Source: QWOP01 sp003669605 (GTDB taxonomy: Bacteria > Planctomycetota > Planctomycetia > Pirellulales > UBA1268). Taken from it: a stretch of DNA of 33,039 bases. The notes below the pieces were generated by a model. It had not been told where the DNA came from. It saw nothing but the letters and a program-made list of their open reading frames with translations, and ran no database searches. Location of the stretch: assembly GCA_947481985.1 (NCBI GenBank), contig CANKIK010000042.1, positions 1-33,039 on the forward strand, written 5' to 3'. This document shows, in pieces, positions 1 to 8,404 of this stretch. A program made the position numbers and the translations under genes. The first letter of the stretch is position 1; every line of letters begins with the position of its first letter.

Positions 1-2
1 CG

Positions 3-911
3 CGAATGGAACTGGAGGAGAAGCAGGCCAGTGCCCGTCAGAAGACGCTCGACCGCGAACTCGAGTGGATCAGCATGTCGCCGAAAGCACGCCAGGCAAA
101 GAGCAAGGCCCGCGTTTCCTCCTACGAGAAACTGGCGGCGGAGCAGGCTGCGATCCGCGATCAGGATATCGACATCACCATCCCCGCCAGCCGGCCCCTG
201 GGGGATCTGGTGATTGAGGGGGAGGGGCTCTCCAAGGGTTTCGGAGACAAACTCCTCTTCGAGAACCTCTCCTTCCGTCTTCCGCCGGGGGGCATCGTGG
301 GGATCATCGGGCCCAACGGCGCCGGGAAGACCACGCTCTTCCGCATGCTTGTCGGGCAAGAGAAGCCCGATTCGGGCACCCTCCGCATCGGTCCGACGGT
401 CGACATCGGGTACGTCGATCAAAACCGCGACGCGCTCGACCCCGAGAAGACCGTCTTCGAGGAGATCTCCGGGGGCCACGACACGATCGAACTCGGCAAG
501 CGGACCATCAATGCCCGCAGTTATGTGGCCCGCTTCAATTTTATCGGACCTGACCAGCAGAAGAAGGTGGGCCGGCTCTCCGGTGGCGAACGCAACCGGG
601 TGCATCTGGCGAAGTTACTGCGGAGCGGATCAAACCTCCTCCTCCTCGACGAACCGACCAACGACCTCGATGTCGACACGCTGCGTTCGCTCGAGGAGGG
701 AATCACGAGCTTCGCCGGATCGGTGGTGGTCATCACCCACGACCGCTGGTTTCTCGACAGGCTGGCAACGCACATCATCGCCTTCGAAGGGGATGGCTAC
801 GTCCATGTCTGCGAGGGGAATTTCGAGGCCTACGAAACCAATCGTCGTGAGCGGCAGGGCATCGGTGCCGACGAACCACACCGCTTCCGCTACAAAAAAC
901 TGCAGCACTGA
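3..911 (+). CDS. ettA: EttA-type ABC-F ATPase, 3' part (5' end outside window)
   Basis: ABC-F proteins are soluble twin-ATPase translation factors that bind the ribosomal E site; EttA gates early elongation according to the ATP/ADP ratio. The visible part is the inter-domain linker plus the second ATPase domain. Counting from the Met at base 6, I see the EttA-typical linker motif SPKARQAKSKAR (25-36), Walker A GPNGAGKTT (102-110), the ABC signature LSGGE (191-195), Walker B LLLLDEPTNDLD (211-222) and the switch His in ITHDR (H245). The frame stays open to the left edge (a CGA codon precedes that ATG), and full EttA is about 555 residues, so the first ATPase domain and arm lie outside. The Met at base 6 is internal, not the start. 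The gene is convergent with ispH. Family assignment is firm; EttA rather than another ABC-F rests on the linker motif. Confidence 0.9.
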   Translation, partial: RMELEEKQASARQKTLDRELEWISMSPKARQAKSKARVSSYEKLAAEQAAIRDQDIDITIPASRPLGDLVIEGEGLSKGFGDKLLFENLSFRLPPGGIVGIIGPNGAGKTTLFRMLVGQEKPDSGTLRIGPTVDIGYVDQNRDALDPEKTVFEEISGGHDTIELGKRTINARSYVARFNFIGPDQQKKVGRLSGGERNRVHLAKLLRSGSNLLLLDEPTNDLDVDTLRSLEEGITSFAGSVVVITHDRWFLDRLATHIIAFEGDGYVHVCEGNFEAYETNRRERQGIGADEPHRFRYKKLQH

Positions 912-973
912 CTCTGTTGCCTGGCCTCGGTGACGCTTGTGTCAGCCTGGGCCTGGGCCATCCGGGGGGGCCC

Positions 974-1059
974 GAGTCCGCCGGAGCCCCGAGTCCGCCG
1001 GAGCCCCGAGTCCGCCGGAGCCCCGAGTCCGCCGGAGCCCCGGTGTCCGCCGGAGCCCC
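974..1059. repeat. 17-bp tandem repeat, five units
   Basis: Four exact copies of the 17-mer gagtccgccggagcccc lie head to tail (974-990, 991-1007, 1008-1024, 1025-1041), followed by a degenerate 18-bp fifth copy (1042-1059, starting ggtg). The array fills most of the 153-bp gap between the convergent ettA and ispH 3' ends and stops 5 bp before the ispH stop codon. Each unit carries the near-palindrome tccg-c-cgga, so transcripts of either strand could fold. A 17-bp period is not a multiple of three, and no gene crosses the array, so it is non-coding. It may be a length-variable minisatellite; any terminator role is only inference. Confidence 0.9.
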
Positions 1060-1064
1060 GGGGG

Positions 1065-2015
1065 TCAGCCTCCGGTCTGGCGGGAGGCCGATACCGCCCG
1101 CAGTTCCTTGGGGAGCGGAAAATAGACATCCTCTTCCCGGATCGACCGTTCCTCGACGGTGGCAGAAAAGCGGTCACGGAGCCAGCCGACGCAGTCTTGC
1201 ACCACGCTCTCCGGGGCACTCGCCCCAGCTGTGATCACCACCGTCTCGTCTCCACGGAACCAGCCGGGGTCGATCTCGTTGGCGCCATCGATGAGGTGGG
1301 CAAGGATCCCACTGTCGCGGGCCAGTTCGGCGAGCCGCTGACTGTTGGAACTGTTCTGGCTCCCCAGCACGATCACCAGATCGGCTCCGTCAGACAATTT
1401 ACGAACTGCCTCTTGGCGATTCTGGGTGGCGTAGCAGATGTCGTCTTTGGGAGGACCGATGATCTGCGGGAAGCGGGCCTTGAGCCGATTGATGATCCTC
1501 GAGGCATCGTCGACAGAGAGCGTCGTCTGTGTGAGGTAGGCGAGTTTGTCGTCGGGACCGAATGGGAGACCGTCGACGTCTTCGGGAGTCTCTACCAGAG
1601 TGAACGCAGCCGGGGCCTGCCCCATCGTGCCGATCACTTCGTCGTGCCCCTCGTGGCCGATGAGCAGGATCCGGTAGCCCCCCTTGGCGTACTTGATCGC
1701 CTCGAGGTGGACCTTCGTGACCAGCGGACAGGTAGCGTCGATCGCCACCAGGTTTCGCTCGGCCGCCACGCGGCGGACCTCGGGAGCCACGCCGTGGGCG
1801 GAGAACAGCAGCACCGCTCCCGTGGGCACCTCCTCGACAGTATCGACGAACACCGCCCCCTCGCGGACGAAGCGGTCGACGACATGCTTGTTGTGGACGA
1901 TTTCGTGGAACACGTAGACCGGCGTGCCGTAGAGACGGATGGCTGTCTCGAGGGTCTCGATCGCCATGTTGACTCCGGCGCAGAAACCTCGGGGACCGGC
2001 CAACACGATTTTCAT
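1065..2015 (-). CDS. ispH: 4-hydroxy-3-methylbut-2-enyl diphosphate reductase
   Basis: IspH is the last enzyme of the MEP pathway, a [4Fe-4S] reductase turning HMBPP into IPP and DMAPP in the cytoplasm. The 316-residue protein has the family hallmarks: N-terminal PRGFCAGV with cluster ligand Cys12, the substrate histidines in VFHEIVHN and FSAHGV, the second cysteine in DATCPLV, the third in DICYATQNRQ, and the SQNSSNS substrate loop. The ATG at 2015 is chosen because homologues start right at the first strand (MKIVLAGPRGF); the frame runs open to 2159, but that extension has no family similarity. No clear Shine-Dalgarno is visible. The gene is divergent from hpnC across 152 bp, so the supplier of C5 units sits back to back with the squalene operon. 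A short C-terminal tail follows the conserved core. Confidence 0.95.
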   Translation of the reverse strand: MKIVLAGPRGFCAGVNMAIETLETAIRLYGTPVYVFHEIVHNKHVVDRFVREGAVFVDTVEEVPTGAVLLFSAHGVAPEVRRVAAERNLVAIDATCPLVTKVHLEAIKYAKGGYRILLIGHEGHDEVIGTMGQAPAAFTLVETPEDVDGLPFGPDDKLAYLTQTTLSVDDASRIINRLKARFPQIIGPPKDDICYATQNRQEAVRKLSDGADLVIVLGSQNSSNSQRLAELARDSGILAHLIDGANEIDPGWFRGDETVVITAGASAPESVVQDCVGWLRDRFSATVEERSIREEDVYFPLPKELRAVSASRQTGG

Positions 2016-2167
2016 GAGGGAGCTCTTGGGGGCGTGGATTGTGTGGGATACGACGCGGAGCTGTGAGCCTGGCAGGCGGGTGTCCGCGGGAGGCGGGCTT
2101 CCGGCTATCCTAGTGGGGCAGTTTTCACCCGGCCAGATCGCCTCAAGTCTCCCCCGCACGCTCCCTC

Positions 2168-3148
2168 ATGCCCCTTTCCCCCACGCCCCCGCAGTCGTCC
2201 CGCGGAGATCCCCGGCGGCGCGACGTTGCGGCCTGGCAATTGGCTGGACTTCCCCAAGGAAACGATCTGGAAGCCGCCCGGGCTTGGTGCCGACGCCTCG
2301 CCAGTGAGCACTACGAGAACTTCACCGTGGCCACCCGACTGGTGCCACCGCGGCTCCGGCAGGACCTGGCCAATGTCTATGCCTACGCCCGTTGGAGCGA
2401 TGACCTCGCCGATGAGGCCGCGACGCCCGCCGCGGCGGCGGTGGCACTGGCCGACTGGCGTCAGCGGCTGGAAGCGTGCTTCGCCGGCGCTCCCAACCAT
2501 CCGGTGTTCGTGGCGCTGGCCGACACTGCGCGGGCAACCGGCCTGTCGATCGTTCCCTTCGCCGACCTCCTCGACGCCTTCGATGAGGATCGTTCCCACG
2601 ACTCGCTGGGGACCACCGTTCGCTACGCTACCCGGGCCCACCTCCTCGACTACTGCCGGAAGTCGGCGGCTCCGGTCGGACGGATCGTGCTGGCGCTGGA
2701 GGGGTGCCATGATGCGGAGTTGGTGGCGATGTCGGACAGCATCTGTTCTGGACTGCAACTGGTGAACTTCTGGCAGGACATCCGCCGTGACCGCGAGGCC
2801 GGACGGGTCTACCTCCCGGCCGATGACATGCGGCGTCATGGCGTTGATGAAACGGCGCTCGACGCGCCGAGTGCTTCCCTGCCCCTCCGCGGCCTGCTCC
2901 GGGAAGAAGTGGAGTGGGCACGGCAGCTGTTTGACGCGGGGGCTGGCCTGGTGGGGCGGGCGCCGCGGGGGCTGCGGCCGGCGATCGCGATCTTTCTTGC
3001 CGGTGGGCGGGCGGTGGCCGACTGCCTCGAACGGGCGGGGTTTGACACGCTCTCCGTCCGCCCGACGGTTGGCCGCTGGCGGAAAGCTGGGCTGGCGGCC
3101 CGCGCCGCCTGCTCGGCGACGCTCGCGTCACTCTCGGGGTGGCGATGA
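2168..3148 (+). CDS. hpnC: Squalene synthase-like HpnC (hydroxysqualene synthase)
   Basis: HpnC converts presqualene diphosphate to hydroxysqualene, the second step of the three-enzyme bacterial squalene route. The 326-residue protein belongs to the trans-isoprenyl diphosphate synthase fold. It shows the HpnC signature HYENF (about 48-52), a first aspartate motif in RWSDDLADE (D78/D82) and the second in WQDIRRDREAGRVYLP (about 202-217). The first 33 residues are Pro/Arg-rich and not conserved, so the real start may be internal; ATG 2168 is the first in-frame start. The stop codon overlaps the hpnD start in an ATGA arrangement (3145-3148), which implies translational coupling. HpnC and HpnD are paralogues; the HYENF motif and gene order place this one as HpnC. 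Confidence 0.93.
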   Translation: MPLSPTPPQSSRGDPRRRDVAAWQLAGLPQGNDLEAARAWCRRLASEHYENFTVATRLVPPRLRQDLANVYAYARWSDDLADEAATPAAAAVALADWRQRLEACFAGAPNHPVFVALADTARATGLSIVPFADLLDAFDEDRSHDSLGTTVRYATRAHLLDYCRKSAAPVGRIVLALEGCHDAELVAMSDSICSGLQLVNFWQDIRRDREAGRVYLPADDMRRHGVDETALDAPSASLPLRGLLREEVEWARQLFDAGAGLVGRAPRGLRPAIAIFLAGGRAVADCLERAGFDTLSVRPTVGRWRKAGLAARAACSATLASLSGWR

Positions 3149-4062
3149 AAACGCTCGCCTCGGATCATGCCGCGTGCGCAGCCCTGCTTTCCCGCAGCAA
3201 GTCGAGCTTCGCGCTTCCCATTCGCCTCCTGCCTGCTGAGAAGCGCCGGGCCACCACCGCGTTGTACGCCTTCTGTCGCCGCGCCGACGACATCGTCGAC
3301 GGCGACGAGAGCACCCTCCGCACCGAGGCCTCCGCCACACAAGCCGCTGCGGCCCTGGATGCGTTCGAACTCGATCTGGAGACGACACTAGCCGGCGGCC
3401 GGAGTGACGATCCGGTGATCCGGGCCACGGTCGACTCCGTGCGCCGCTTCGCCATCCCGCCGTGTTACCTGCGGGAGGTGCTGGCGGGAGTGCGGATGGA
3501 CCTCCATTCCGTCGGCATCGCCGACGTCGCCGGGTTGGAGCTCTACTGCAGCCGGGTAGCTAGTGCCGTCGGGCTGGCGGCGATCCACATCTGGGGATTT
3601 ACTTCGCCGGAGGCGATTCCCGCCGGCCGCCTCTGTGGCCTGGCATTCCAACTCACCAACATCCTCCGCGACATCCCCGAGGACCGGGCCCGGGGGCGGG
3701 TGTATCTGCCGGAGAGCGACTTCGCCGTCACGGGCTGTTCGGCGGAGGAACTCCGCACCGGCAAGATCGGCCCGGATTTCGGGAAGCTGGCGGCGCTTGA
3801 GGTGGCGCGGGCTGACGAATGGTTCCGGGGGGCTCGGCGCCTCGACCGTCTTCTCTCCACCGACGGACGGATCGTCTTTCGGGCGATGTACGGGGTCTAC
3901 AGAACGATCTGGAATTCGCTCCATGCCTCCGGGCCGTTGATCTTTGTCCGTCGCGTCAGTCCCCCGAAACCGCTCCTCGTGGCGGCGGCGCTTGTTTCCG
4001 TGGCCACCGGACCGCGCGGATTGTGGCTGCCTGCCACGCCACTGCGGCGGCCAATACCCTGA
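3145..4062 (+). CDS. hpnD: Presqualene diphosphate synthase HpnD
   Basis: HpnD condenses two farnesyl diphosphates head to head into presqualene diphosphate, the substrate of HpnC. The 305-residue protein carries the two Asp-rich Mg2+ sites of squalene/phytoene synthases: FCRRADDIVD (D48/D52) and NILRDIPEDRARGRVYLP (about 172-189). The start at ATG 3145 is preferred over the GTG at 3139 because it makes an exact ATGA overlap with the hpnC stop. hpnE follows after 9 bp. The C-terminus ends in a hydrophobic stretch (about 275-293), which may help membrane association. Without context it could be mistaken for a phytoene synthase; the neighbouring HpnC and HpnE decide the call. Confidence 0.93.
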   Translation: MKTLASDHAACAALLSRSKSSFALPIRLLPAEKRRATTALYAFCRRADDIVDGDESTLRTEASATQAAAALDAFELDLETTLAGGRSDDPVIRATVDSVRRFAIPPCYLREVLAGVRMDLHSVGIADVAGLELYCSRVASAVGLAAIHIWGFTSPEAIPAGRLCGLAFQLTNILRDIPEDRARGRVYLPESDFAVTGCSAEELRTGKIGPDFGKLAALEVARADEWFRGARRLDRLLSTDGRIVFRAMYGVYRTIWNSLHASGPLIFVRRVSPPKPLLVAAALVSVATGPRGLWLPATPLRRPIP

Positions 4063-4071
4063 AGGGATCTC

Positions 4072-5520
4072 GTGCCACCCATCGATCCTGTGACCGGGCT
4101 GAATCGTGATCAGCGATTGTCCTCCACGCGCGGGCCGCGCTGCACAGAACCACATGTAGTGGTCGTGGGGGGAGGTCTGGCCGGATTGGCAGCCGCTGCC
4201 GCGCTTGCCGACGGTGGCTGCCGGGTGACGGTGTGCGAAGGGCGGCGGAGGGTCGGGGGGCGGGCGGCGTCATTCGATGACCCAGCCGGCAACCCCGTCG
4301 ACGCCTGCCAGCATGTTGCCATGGGGTGCTGCACGAACTTCCTCGATCTCTGCCGGCAGGCGGGGATCTCCGCCGGCTTCCGCCGCGATCGGACGATGTG
4401 GTTCATCGCCCCGGACAACGCTCGGGCCGAATGCACCCCCTCGCGTCTCCTCCCCGCGCCGCTCCACTTGGCGCCACTGCTGTTGGGGATGCGGCACTTC
4501 AGCCTCATCGAGAAGACCCAACTGGCATTCGGCATGCTGCGGCTGGCCCGACTCCGGCCGGCCGCCGCCGCCCGCCGCACCGCCGGGGAATGGCTCGCCG
4601 GAATTGGACAACCGCAGAGCGTGATCCGACTGTTCTGGCAGCCTGTTTTGGAGAGTGCCCTGGGGGAATCGATCGATTTGGTGAGCATCACGGCGGCTCG
4701 GAAGGTGGCCGTGGATGGTTTTCTGGCCCACCGCGATGCGGCCGACCTGCATGTGCCGACGTTGCCGCTGGGAGTCCTGTTTGGGGAGCGACTGCTGGGC
4801 TGGTTGCGGCAGCGGCGTGTGGAGGTGAAGACAGGCATGCCCGTTACCGGCCTCGAACTCGGCGCCGATGGCCGCGTGGCGGGGGTCCGCTGCGGTGGCC
4901 AGTTGATCGATTGCGATGGCGTGGTTGTGGCGGTGCCGTGGCGGGCAGCGGGCAGACTGCTGCCGGGAATGGTGCCGGTAGCGGATGAGCAGTTGACCGC
5001 CTCGCCGATTACGGCGGTGCACCTCTGGTTCGACCGCCAGATCATCGATGTCGCGCATGCGGTGCTCATCGGTCGGGTATCGCAGTGGGTGTTCCGTTCC
5101 GATGCCGCGCCCGATCAGCCCGGCAGCGGCTACTGCCAGGTGGTGATCAGTGCTTCCCGCGGGCTCCTCGGTGGCGACCGCGACGCTGTGGTGGCCACGG
5201 TGGTGGCAGAACTGCGTGAAGCCTTTCCGGGAGCGCGGGACGCTCGACTGATCGACGCCCGGGTGGTTACCGATCCCACCGCCGTGCTCTCGGTCCGCCC
5301 CGGCGTCGATGACGTCCGCCCCCCAGCCACGACCGCGGTGCCGAATCTCGTCCTCGCCGGCGACTGGACGGCAACGGGATGGCCTTCAACGATGGAAGGG
5401 GCTGTCCGCAGCGGGAGGCTGGCCGCGGCAGCGCTCTGCCCGGCATTGGGGCGGCCCGCAGCCCACCTGACCCCCGATCTGCCTCGCGGCCTCCTGGCCA
5501 GGATCGTGCTGGGGCGTTGA
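4072..5520 (+). CDS. hpnE: Hydroxysqualene dehydroxylase HpnE (FAD amine-oxidase family)
   Basis: HpnE reduces hydroxysqualene to squalene and closes the HpnCDE route. The 482-residue flavoprotein begins with an unconserved stretch of about 27 residues, then the FAD-binding Rossmann motif VVVVGGGLAGLAAA (29-42), the acidic residue E56 that binds the ribose, and RVGGRA (60-65) typical of phytoene desaturase/amine oxidase relatives. Near the C-terminus, LVLAGDWTATGWPSTMEGA is the second FAD-contact motif of this family. The start is a GTG at 4072 with AAGGGA at 4062-4067 just upstream; that ribosome site overlaps the last base of the hpnD stop. Length fits the family (about 420-480). The product squalene could feed hopanoids or, as reported for planctomycetes, C30 carotenoids; no cyclase gene is visible here. 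Confidence 0.92.
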   Translation: MPPIDPVTGLNRDQRLSSTRGPRCTEPHVVVVGGGLAGLAAAAALADGGCRVTVCEGRRRVGGRAASFDDPAGNPVDACQHVAMGCCTNFLDLCRQAGISAGFRRDRTMWFIAPDNARAECTPSRLLPAPLHLAPLLLGMRHFSLIEKTQLAFGMLRLARLRPAAAARRTAGEWLAGIGQPQSVIRLFWQPVLESALGESIDLVSITAARKVAVDGFLAHRDAADLHVPTLPLGVLFGERLLGWLRQRRVEVKTGMPVTGLELGADGRVAGVRCGGQLIDCDGVVVAVPWRAAGRLLPGMVPVADEQLTASPITAVHLWFDRQIIDVAHAVLIGRVSQWVFRSDAAPDQPGSGYCQVVISASRGLLGGDRDAVVATVVAELREAFPGARDARLIDARVVTDPTAVLSVRPGVDDVRPPATTAVPNLVLAGDWTATGWPSTMEGAVRSGRLAAAALCPALGRPAAHLTPDLPRGLLARIVLGR

Positions 5521-5536
5521 CGGGCGAATCGCCCCT

Positions 5537-5558
5537 GGAAAAATCCTCACTCTTTTCC
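5537..5558. terminator. Hairpin between convergent hpnE and nucleosidase gene
   Basis: The stretch holds ggaaaa (5537-5542) and ttttcc (5553-5558) as inverted arms around a 10-nt loop, 16 bp after the hpnE stop. The T-run in the right arm follows the stem as in an intrinsic terminator read from the left, but the stem is short and AT-rich. It overlaps the last codons of the minus-strand gene. It also resembles a shortened version of the 27-bp hairpins at 19609 and 30937, which have the same outer ggaaaa/ttttcc arms. Confidence 0.4.
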
Positions 5559-6368
5559 ACGGGGAAAACCGGCGGGAAAACTGCCGGATTTCTCCACCGC
5601 CTGCGACGTGCTCAGCGCTCCGCAGACGGGCAGTCCGCGGCAGACTGCCTCCAAGCCGTCGGCGAGTGTCCGGCCATCGACAACGGCATGTTCCCACAGC
5701 CGCCAGAGAGTGGCCGCAGCCGTGGGTTTGCGACCGATCGCCGCCAGTGCCGCTCCCACCCTCCGCATGGCCGACTGGGGCGCCACGAGGCGGGCGATGT
5801 CGGCAGGAAGTTCGTCGCCGGCCGCATCCGACACAACGCGCAGCGACAGGCAGGGGATGCCGCATCCGCTGGCGACACGGGCCACCGCATACGTCTCCAT
5901 GTCGACGAACCTGGCGCCGATCGCCGCCTTCAGGGCCTGCTTGGCAGCGGCGGTGGTGACGACGGCATCGACTGTGACGATCCCCTCTGGGCACTCGGTG
6001 GTGCCCGGCATGTGAGCCAGCCGTGAGAGTTCGATCGGCAACTCCCCCTCCCGCAACGCCTTGGCCGCGGTGACGAGGCTTCCACGGGGGAGGGAGGGAT
6101 CGAGCCCACCAGCAAACCCCGCGCTCAAGACGTGCAGCGGCTGGTGCCCGTCGCAGAGGGCCCGCGCCGCCCGTTGAGCCCGTGCCATACCAGCGCCGCA
6201 CACCACCCAGGCCACGGGCTGGCCATGGAGATTGCCTTCATGAATAGAAAACTCCGCCCCCTGAAGGCTTTTGCTCCCTTGGACGCGGGAGGCGAAGGCA
6301 TCGGCTTCCGTGTCGAGAGCAAACACGATCCCCAAGACAGGCCGTGTGTTGTGGGGTGCAGTCGTCAT
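5547..6368 (-). CDS. Nucleoside phosphorylase/nucleosidase family protein (possible HpnG-like)
   Basis: This family (PNP/UDP/MTAN fold) cleaves the N-glycosidic bond of purine nucleosides or thioadenosines; HpnG members release adenine from adenosylhopane. In the 273-residue protein I see the N-terminal strand LGIVFALDTEADAF, a glycine-rich CGAGMARA phosphate/ribose loop, SAGFAGGL, the ribose-binding glutamate in FVDMETYAVA, and the late catalytic aspartate region RVVSDAAGDELP. The ATG at 6368 lies 21 bp after the porin stop, so it is probably the last gene of the minus-strand porin run. It is convergent with hpnE, 26 bp away. Proximity to hpnCDE hints at HpnG, but the strand differs and no hpnH is present, so MTA/SAH nucleosidase-like activity is equally possible. 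The last 40 residues are outside the conserved fold. Confidence 0.75.
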   Translation of the reverse strand: MTTAPHNTRPVLGIVFALDTEADAFASRVQGSKSLQGAEFSIHEGNLHGQPVAWVVCGAGMARAQRAARALCDGHQPLHVLSAGFAGGLDPSLPRGSLVTAAKALREGELPIELSRLAHMPGTTECPEGIVTVDAVVTTAAAKQALKAAIGARFVDMETYAVARVASGCGIPCLSLRVVSDAAGDELPADIARLVAPQSAMRRVGAALAAIGRKPTAAATLWRLWEHAVVDGRTLADGLEAVCRGLPVCGALSTSQAVEKSGSFPAGFPRGKE

Positions 6369-6389
6369 GTCGTCATCGCTGCCTGCGGG

Positions 6390-8198
6390 TCAGAAGTCGA
6401 AGGCCAGCCGGGTCCCGAAGCCGTGGATCGGGCCGCTGCCATCGAAGCTCGGGGCCGGAACGGGGCCGGATGGTCCGTTGGTCCAGGGGGTGTTCTGGAA
6501 ATCGCGGTAGGTGAAATCGTAGTTGAAGCAGAGGCGGGCGTGGGGAGTGAGCAGCCAGTTGAGGCCGAGGGTCACGGCGTTGACAACGCCGCCGTTGACC
6601 TCGCCGTCGCTGAGGCAGAGGTAATTGTAACGGGCCCCTACCTGCCAGGCCCCCCAGCCCCGGGGACGCGATGGCGAGAGTGCCAGATGGCTGTGTGGAG
6701 ATGGGCGGTCGAAGGCATGTTCAAGAAGCGAGTAGGAGCGACTCTCGCCGGTGAGGAAGTAGAGCACCTCGGCATAGCCCCCCTGGTAAAAGACGGTGCC
6801 CACGGGGGTGCCGGGGGGAGGCTGGAAACCGTTGGTGGCTAGCGGCCCGAGATCGGTGGTGGCGGCGCCGTAGAGCCACGATCCAAAATACTCCGCCTGC
6901 AGCGACCAGGGACCGTTGTTGCCCACCAGCTCCAGGCCGAGCATATTTTGCCACGTCCCGGAGAGGACGCCGGAGTCGGCGATGATCGAGTTGGCCGGGC
7001 CGTTGGGGCCGTTGCGAAGATCGCCGCGGGTGCGGAATCGCACCAAGCCGTTTCGCGGCTGCATGGTCCGACCGGCGAGTCCGAGATGGAGCAGCCGTGC
7101 GCCATCGTCGGCATAGGTGGGCAACCACACCACGCGCCCGGTAGTCAAACTCCCGCCGGCGAAGTCGGTGTATCCAAACGGCGCTGCGGTGTTGACGAAT
7201 TCCCCCAACTGCCAAGCGAATAGGCCGTCGTCGGTGCCGTTGAACGCCTGGATGCCGGGGACGAACCCGTCATTGAAGGGCCCCACAAAGGCGTCCTGGC
7301 TAAACGACCGTTCCATGAAGTTGAGCCACCGGCTGGAGGTGAGGTGCTCGTATGAAAAAGAATCTTTCTGGTTCCCGACGCGGAGACGCCCGAGGACTGG
7401 CAGATCGCGCATTTGCAGCCACAGATCGGTGACCTCCGGCAGTGGTCCCTGGCTGGGGAACACTGGATCGATCTGGTTGAAGGCGTTGATCTGGTTGACG
7501 AAGTCGAATTCCGCCGCCCAGTCGTACTGCTCCCACATCCGCCCCTCGAGCCTGAACCGGGCGCGGCGGAAGTTGACGGCGTCGGAGAGGTGTGGATCAA
7601 GGCCCGCCATCTCGGGCGCCTGCATCGGCCCCGGGCCTGCCGCATACGCCGTCGAGTCGAGTTGCACGAGGCCGCCGATCCGGAGTTGGAACGAAGGATC
7701 GCGCGGGACGCCGAAGGGATCGCTGCCAAGATCAGGCCAGCCATTGGGCGCCGAGGGAAGCTCCCGGCTGCCGTTGCCGGTCACGCTCCCCTCCCCTGGC
7801 GGCGCATCTGCTGGCAGCGGCATGGCAGGATCTGGCGCAGGGGGTGCTTCCGGAAGGGGAACCGGTGGCGGTGGTTCTGCCGGAGTCACCGCTGTCGGGA
7901 GTGGCGGCGGCAGGAGGAAAGGATCGGCCGACAGCGCTACGGCGATGCTGGGGATGCCAAATGGCGTCGCTGGGCGGGGCAGCGCGATCGCCGGGCGTGG
8001 GAGCGGCGACGCGACCAGTTCCGCTGCTGTCGGTCGAACTGGTCCGCCGGCATCGATACCGGCCGGCTGCGCCTCTCCCGGGGGCTGCAATGCCGCCGCC
8101 AGCAGCACCATCGCCACCATGGATGTGCGCCGAGACAGCCCGGCCGCCGCATGGCCGCGGGCCCCGCAGAATCGGCCGTACCGACAGTTACCGTCCAC
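6390..8198 (-). CDS. OprP-type outer-membrane porin, Pro-rich N-terminal linker
   Basis: The protein resembles phosphate-selective porins O/P, trimeric 16-strand beta barrels of the outer membrane. From the GTG at 8198 it is 602 residues: an Arg-containing N-terminus, a hydrophobic signal segment (SMVAMVLLAAAL, about 26-37), a long Pro/Ala-rich linker (about 85-150), then the barrel. Barrel hallmarks are FQLRIGGLVQLDS, AVNFRRARFRLEGRMWEQYD, GNQKDSFSYEHLTSSRW, and the terminal aromatic strand FGTRLAFDF expected for BAM recognition. It is a paralogue of the porin at 9061-10896, with identical last nine residues. The start is uncertain; internal Met codons at the hydrophobic segment would give a shorter signal peptide. 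The substrate cannot be told from sequence; phosphate is only the family label. Confidence 0.85.
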   Translation of the reverse strand: MDGNCRYGRFCGARGHAAAGLSRRTSMVAMVLLAAALQPPGEAQPAGIDAGGPVRPTAAELVASPLPRPAIALPRPATPFGIPSIAVALSADPFLLPPPLPTAVTPAEPPPPVPLPEAPPAPDPAMPLPADAPPGEGSVTGNGSRELPSAPNGWPDLGSDPFGVPRDPSFQLRIGGLVQLDSTAYAAGPGPMQAPEMAGLDPHLSDAVNFRRARFRLEGRMWEQYDWAAEFDFVNQINAFNQIDPVFPSQGPLPEVTDLWLQMRDLPVLGRLRVGNQKDSFSYEHLTSSRWLNFMERSFSQDAFVGPFNDGFVPGIQAFNGTDDGLFAWQLGEFVNTAAPFGYTDFAGGSLTTGRVVWLPTYADDGARLLHLGLAGRTMQPRNGLVRFRTRGDLRNGPNGPANSIIADSGVLSGTWQNMLGLELVGNNGPWSLQAEYFGSWLYGAATTDLGPLATNGFQPPPGTPVGTVFYQGGYAEVLYFLTGESRSYSLLEHAFDRPSPHSHLALSPSRPRGWGAWQVGARYNYLCLSDGEVNGGVVNAVTLGLNWLLTPHARLCFNYDFTYRDFQNTPWTNGPSGPVPAPSFDGSGPIHGFGTRLAFDF

Positions 8199-8319
8199 GT
8201 CCGCACAATCCTCACAGGAATCATCCCTGGAGAATTCGGCACCGTCGCGCGGCTGCGGGGAGCGACCTGCCGAGAAACACCGCTCAGGCCGGCTGGCCGG
8301 GGATTACCGGTGGGGTTGC

Positions 8320-8336
8320 CGCTCCGGCTCGGAGCG
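8320..8336. other. GC-rich hairpin in the gap 8199-8404
   Basis: The 206-bp spacer between the cysteine-rich gene and the downstream porin holds a perfect 7-bp inverted repeat, cgctccg and cggagcg, around a 3-nt loop. A second compact palindrome, ccggctggccgg, lies at 8289-8300. Both could fold in the minus-strand transcript and partly separate expression of the two genes, as a terminator or processing site. No U-tract follows, and I see no convincing promoter in the spacer. Confidence 0.35.
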
Positions 8337-8404
8337 AGGCTGCTGGCCGGAGGAGCTGCGGGGAATGAGCAGACCTTGCAGATTGCGCGGAGATCGGCAG
8401 GTGA

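Noticed and set aside
974..1059. CRISPR array
   Set aside because: The units are contiguous without spacers, too short for CRISPR repeats, and no cas gene is near.
930..2066. Plus-strand open frame through the 17-bp repeats and antisense to ispH
   Set aside because: Its start lies in the repeat region and the rest is the complement of ispH; the PESAGAP-like repeats appear in all frames.
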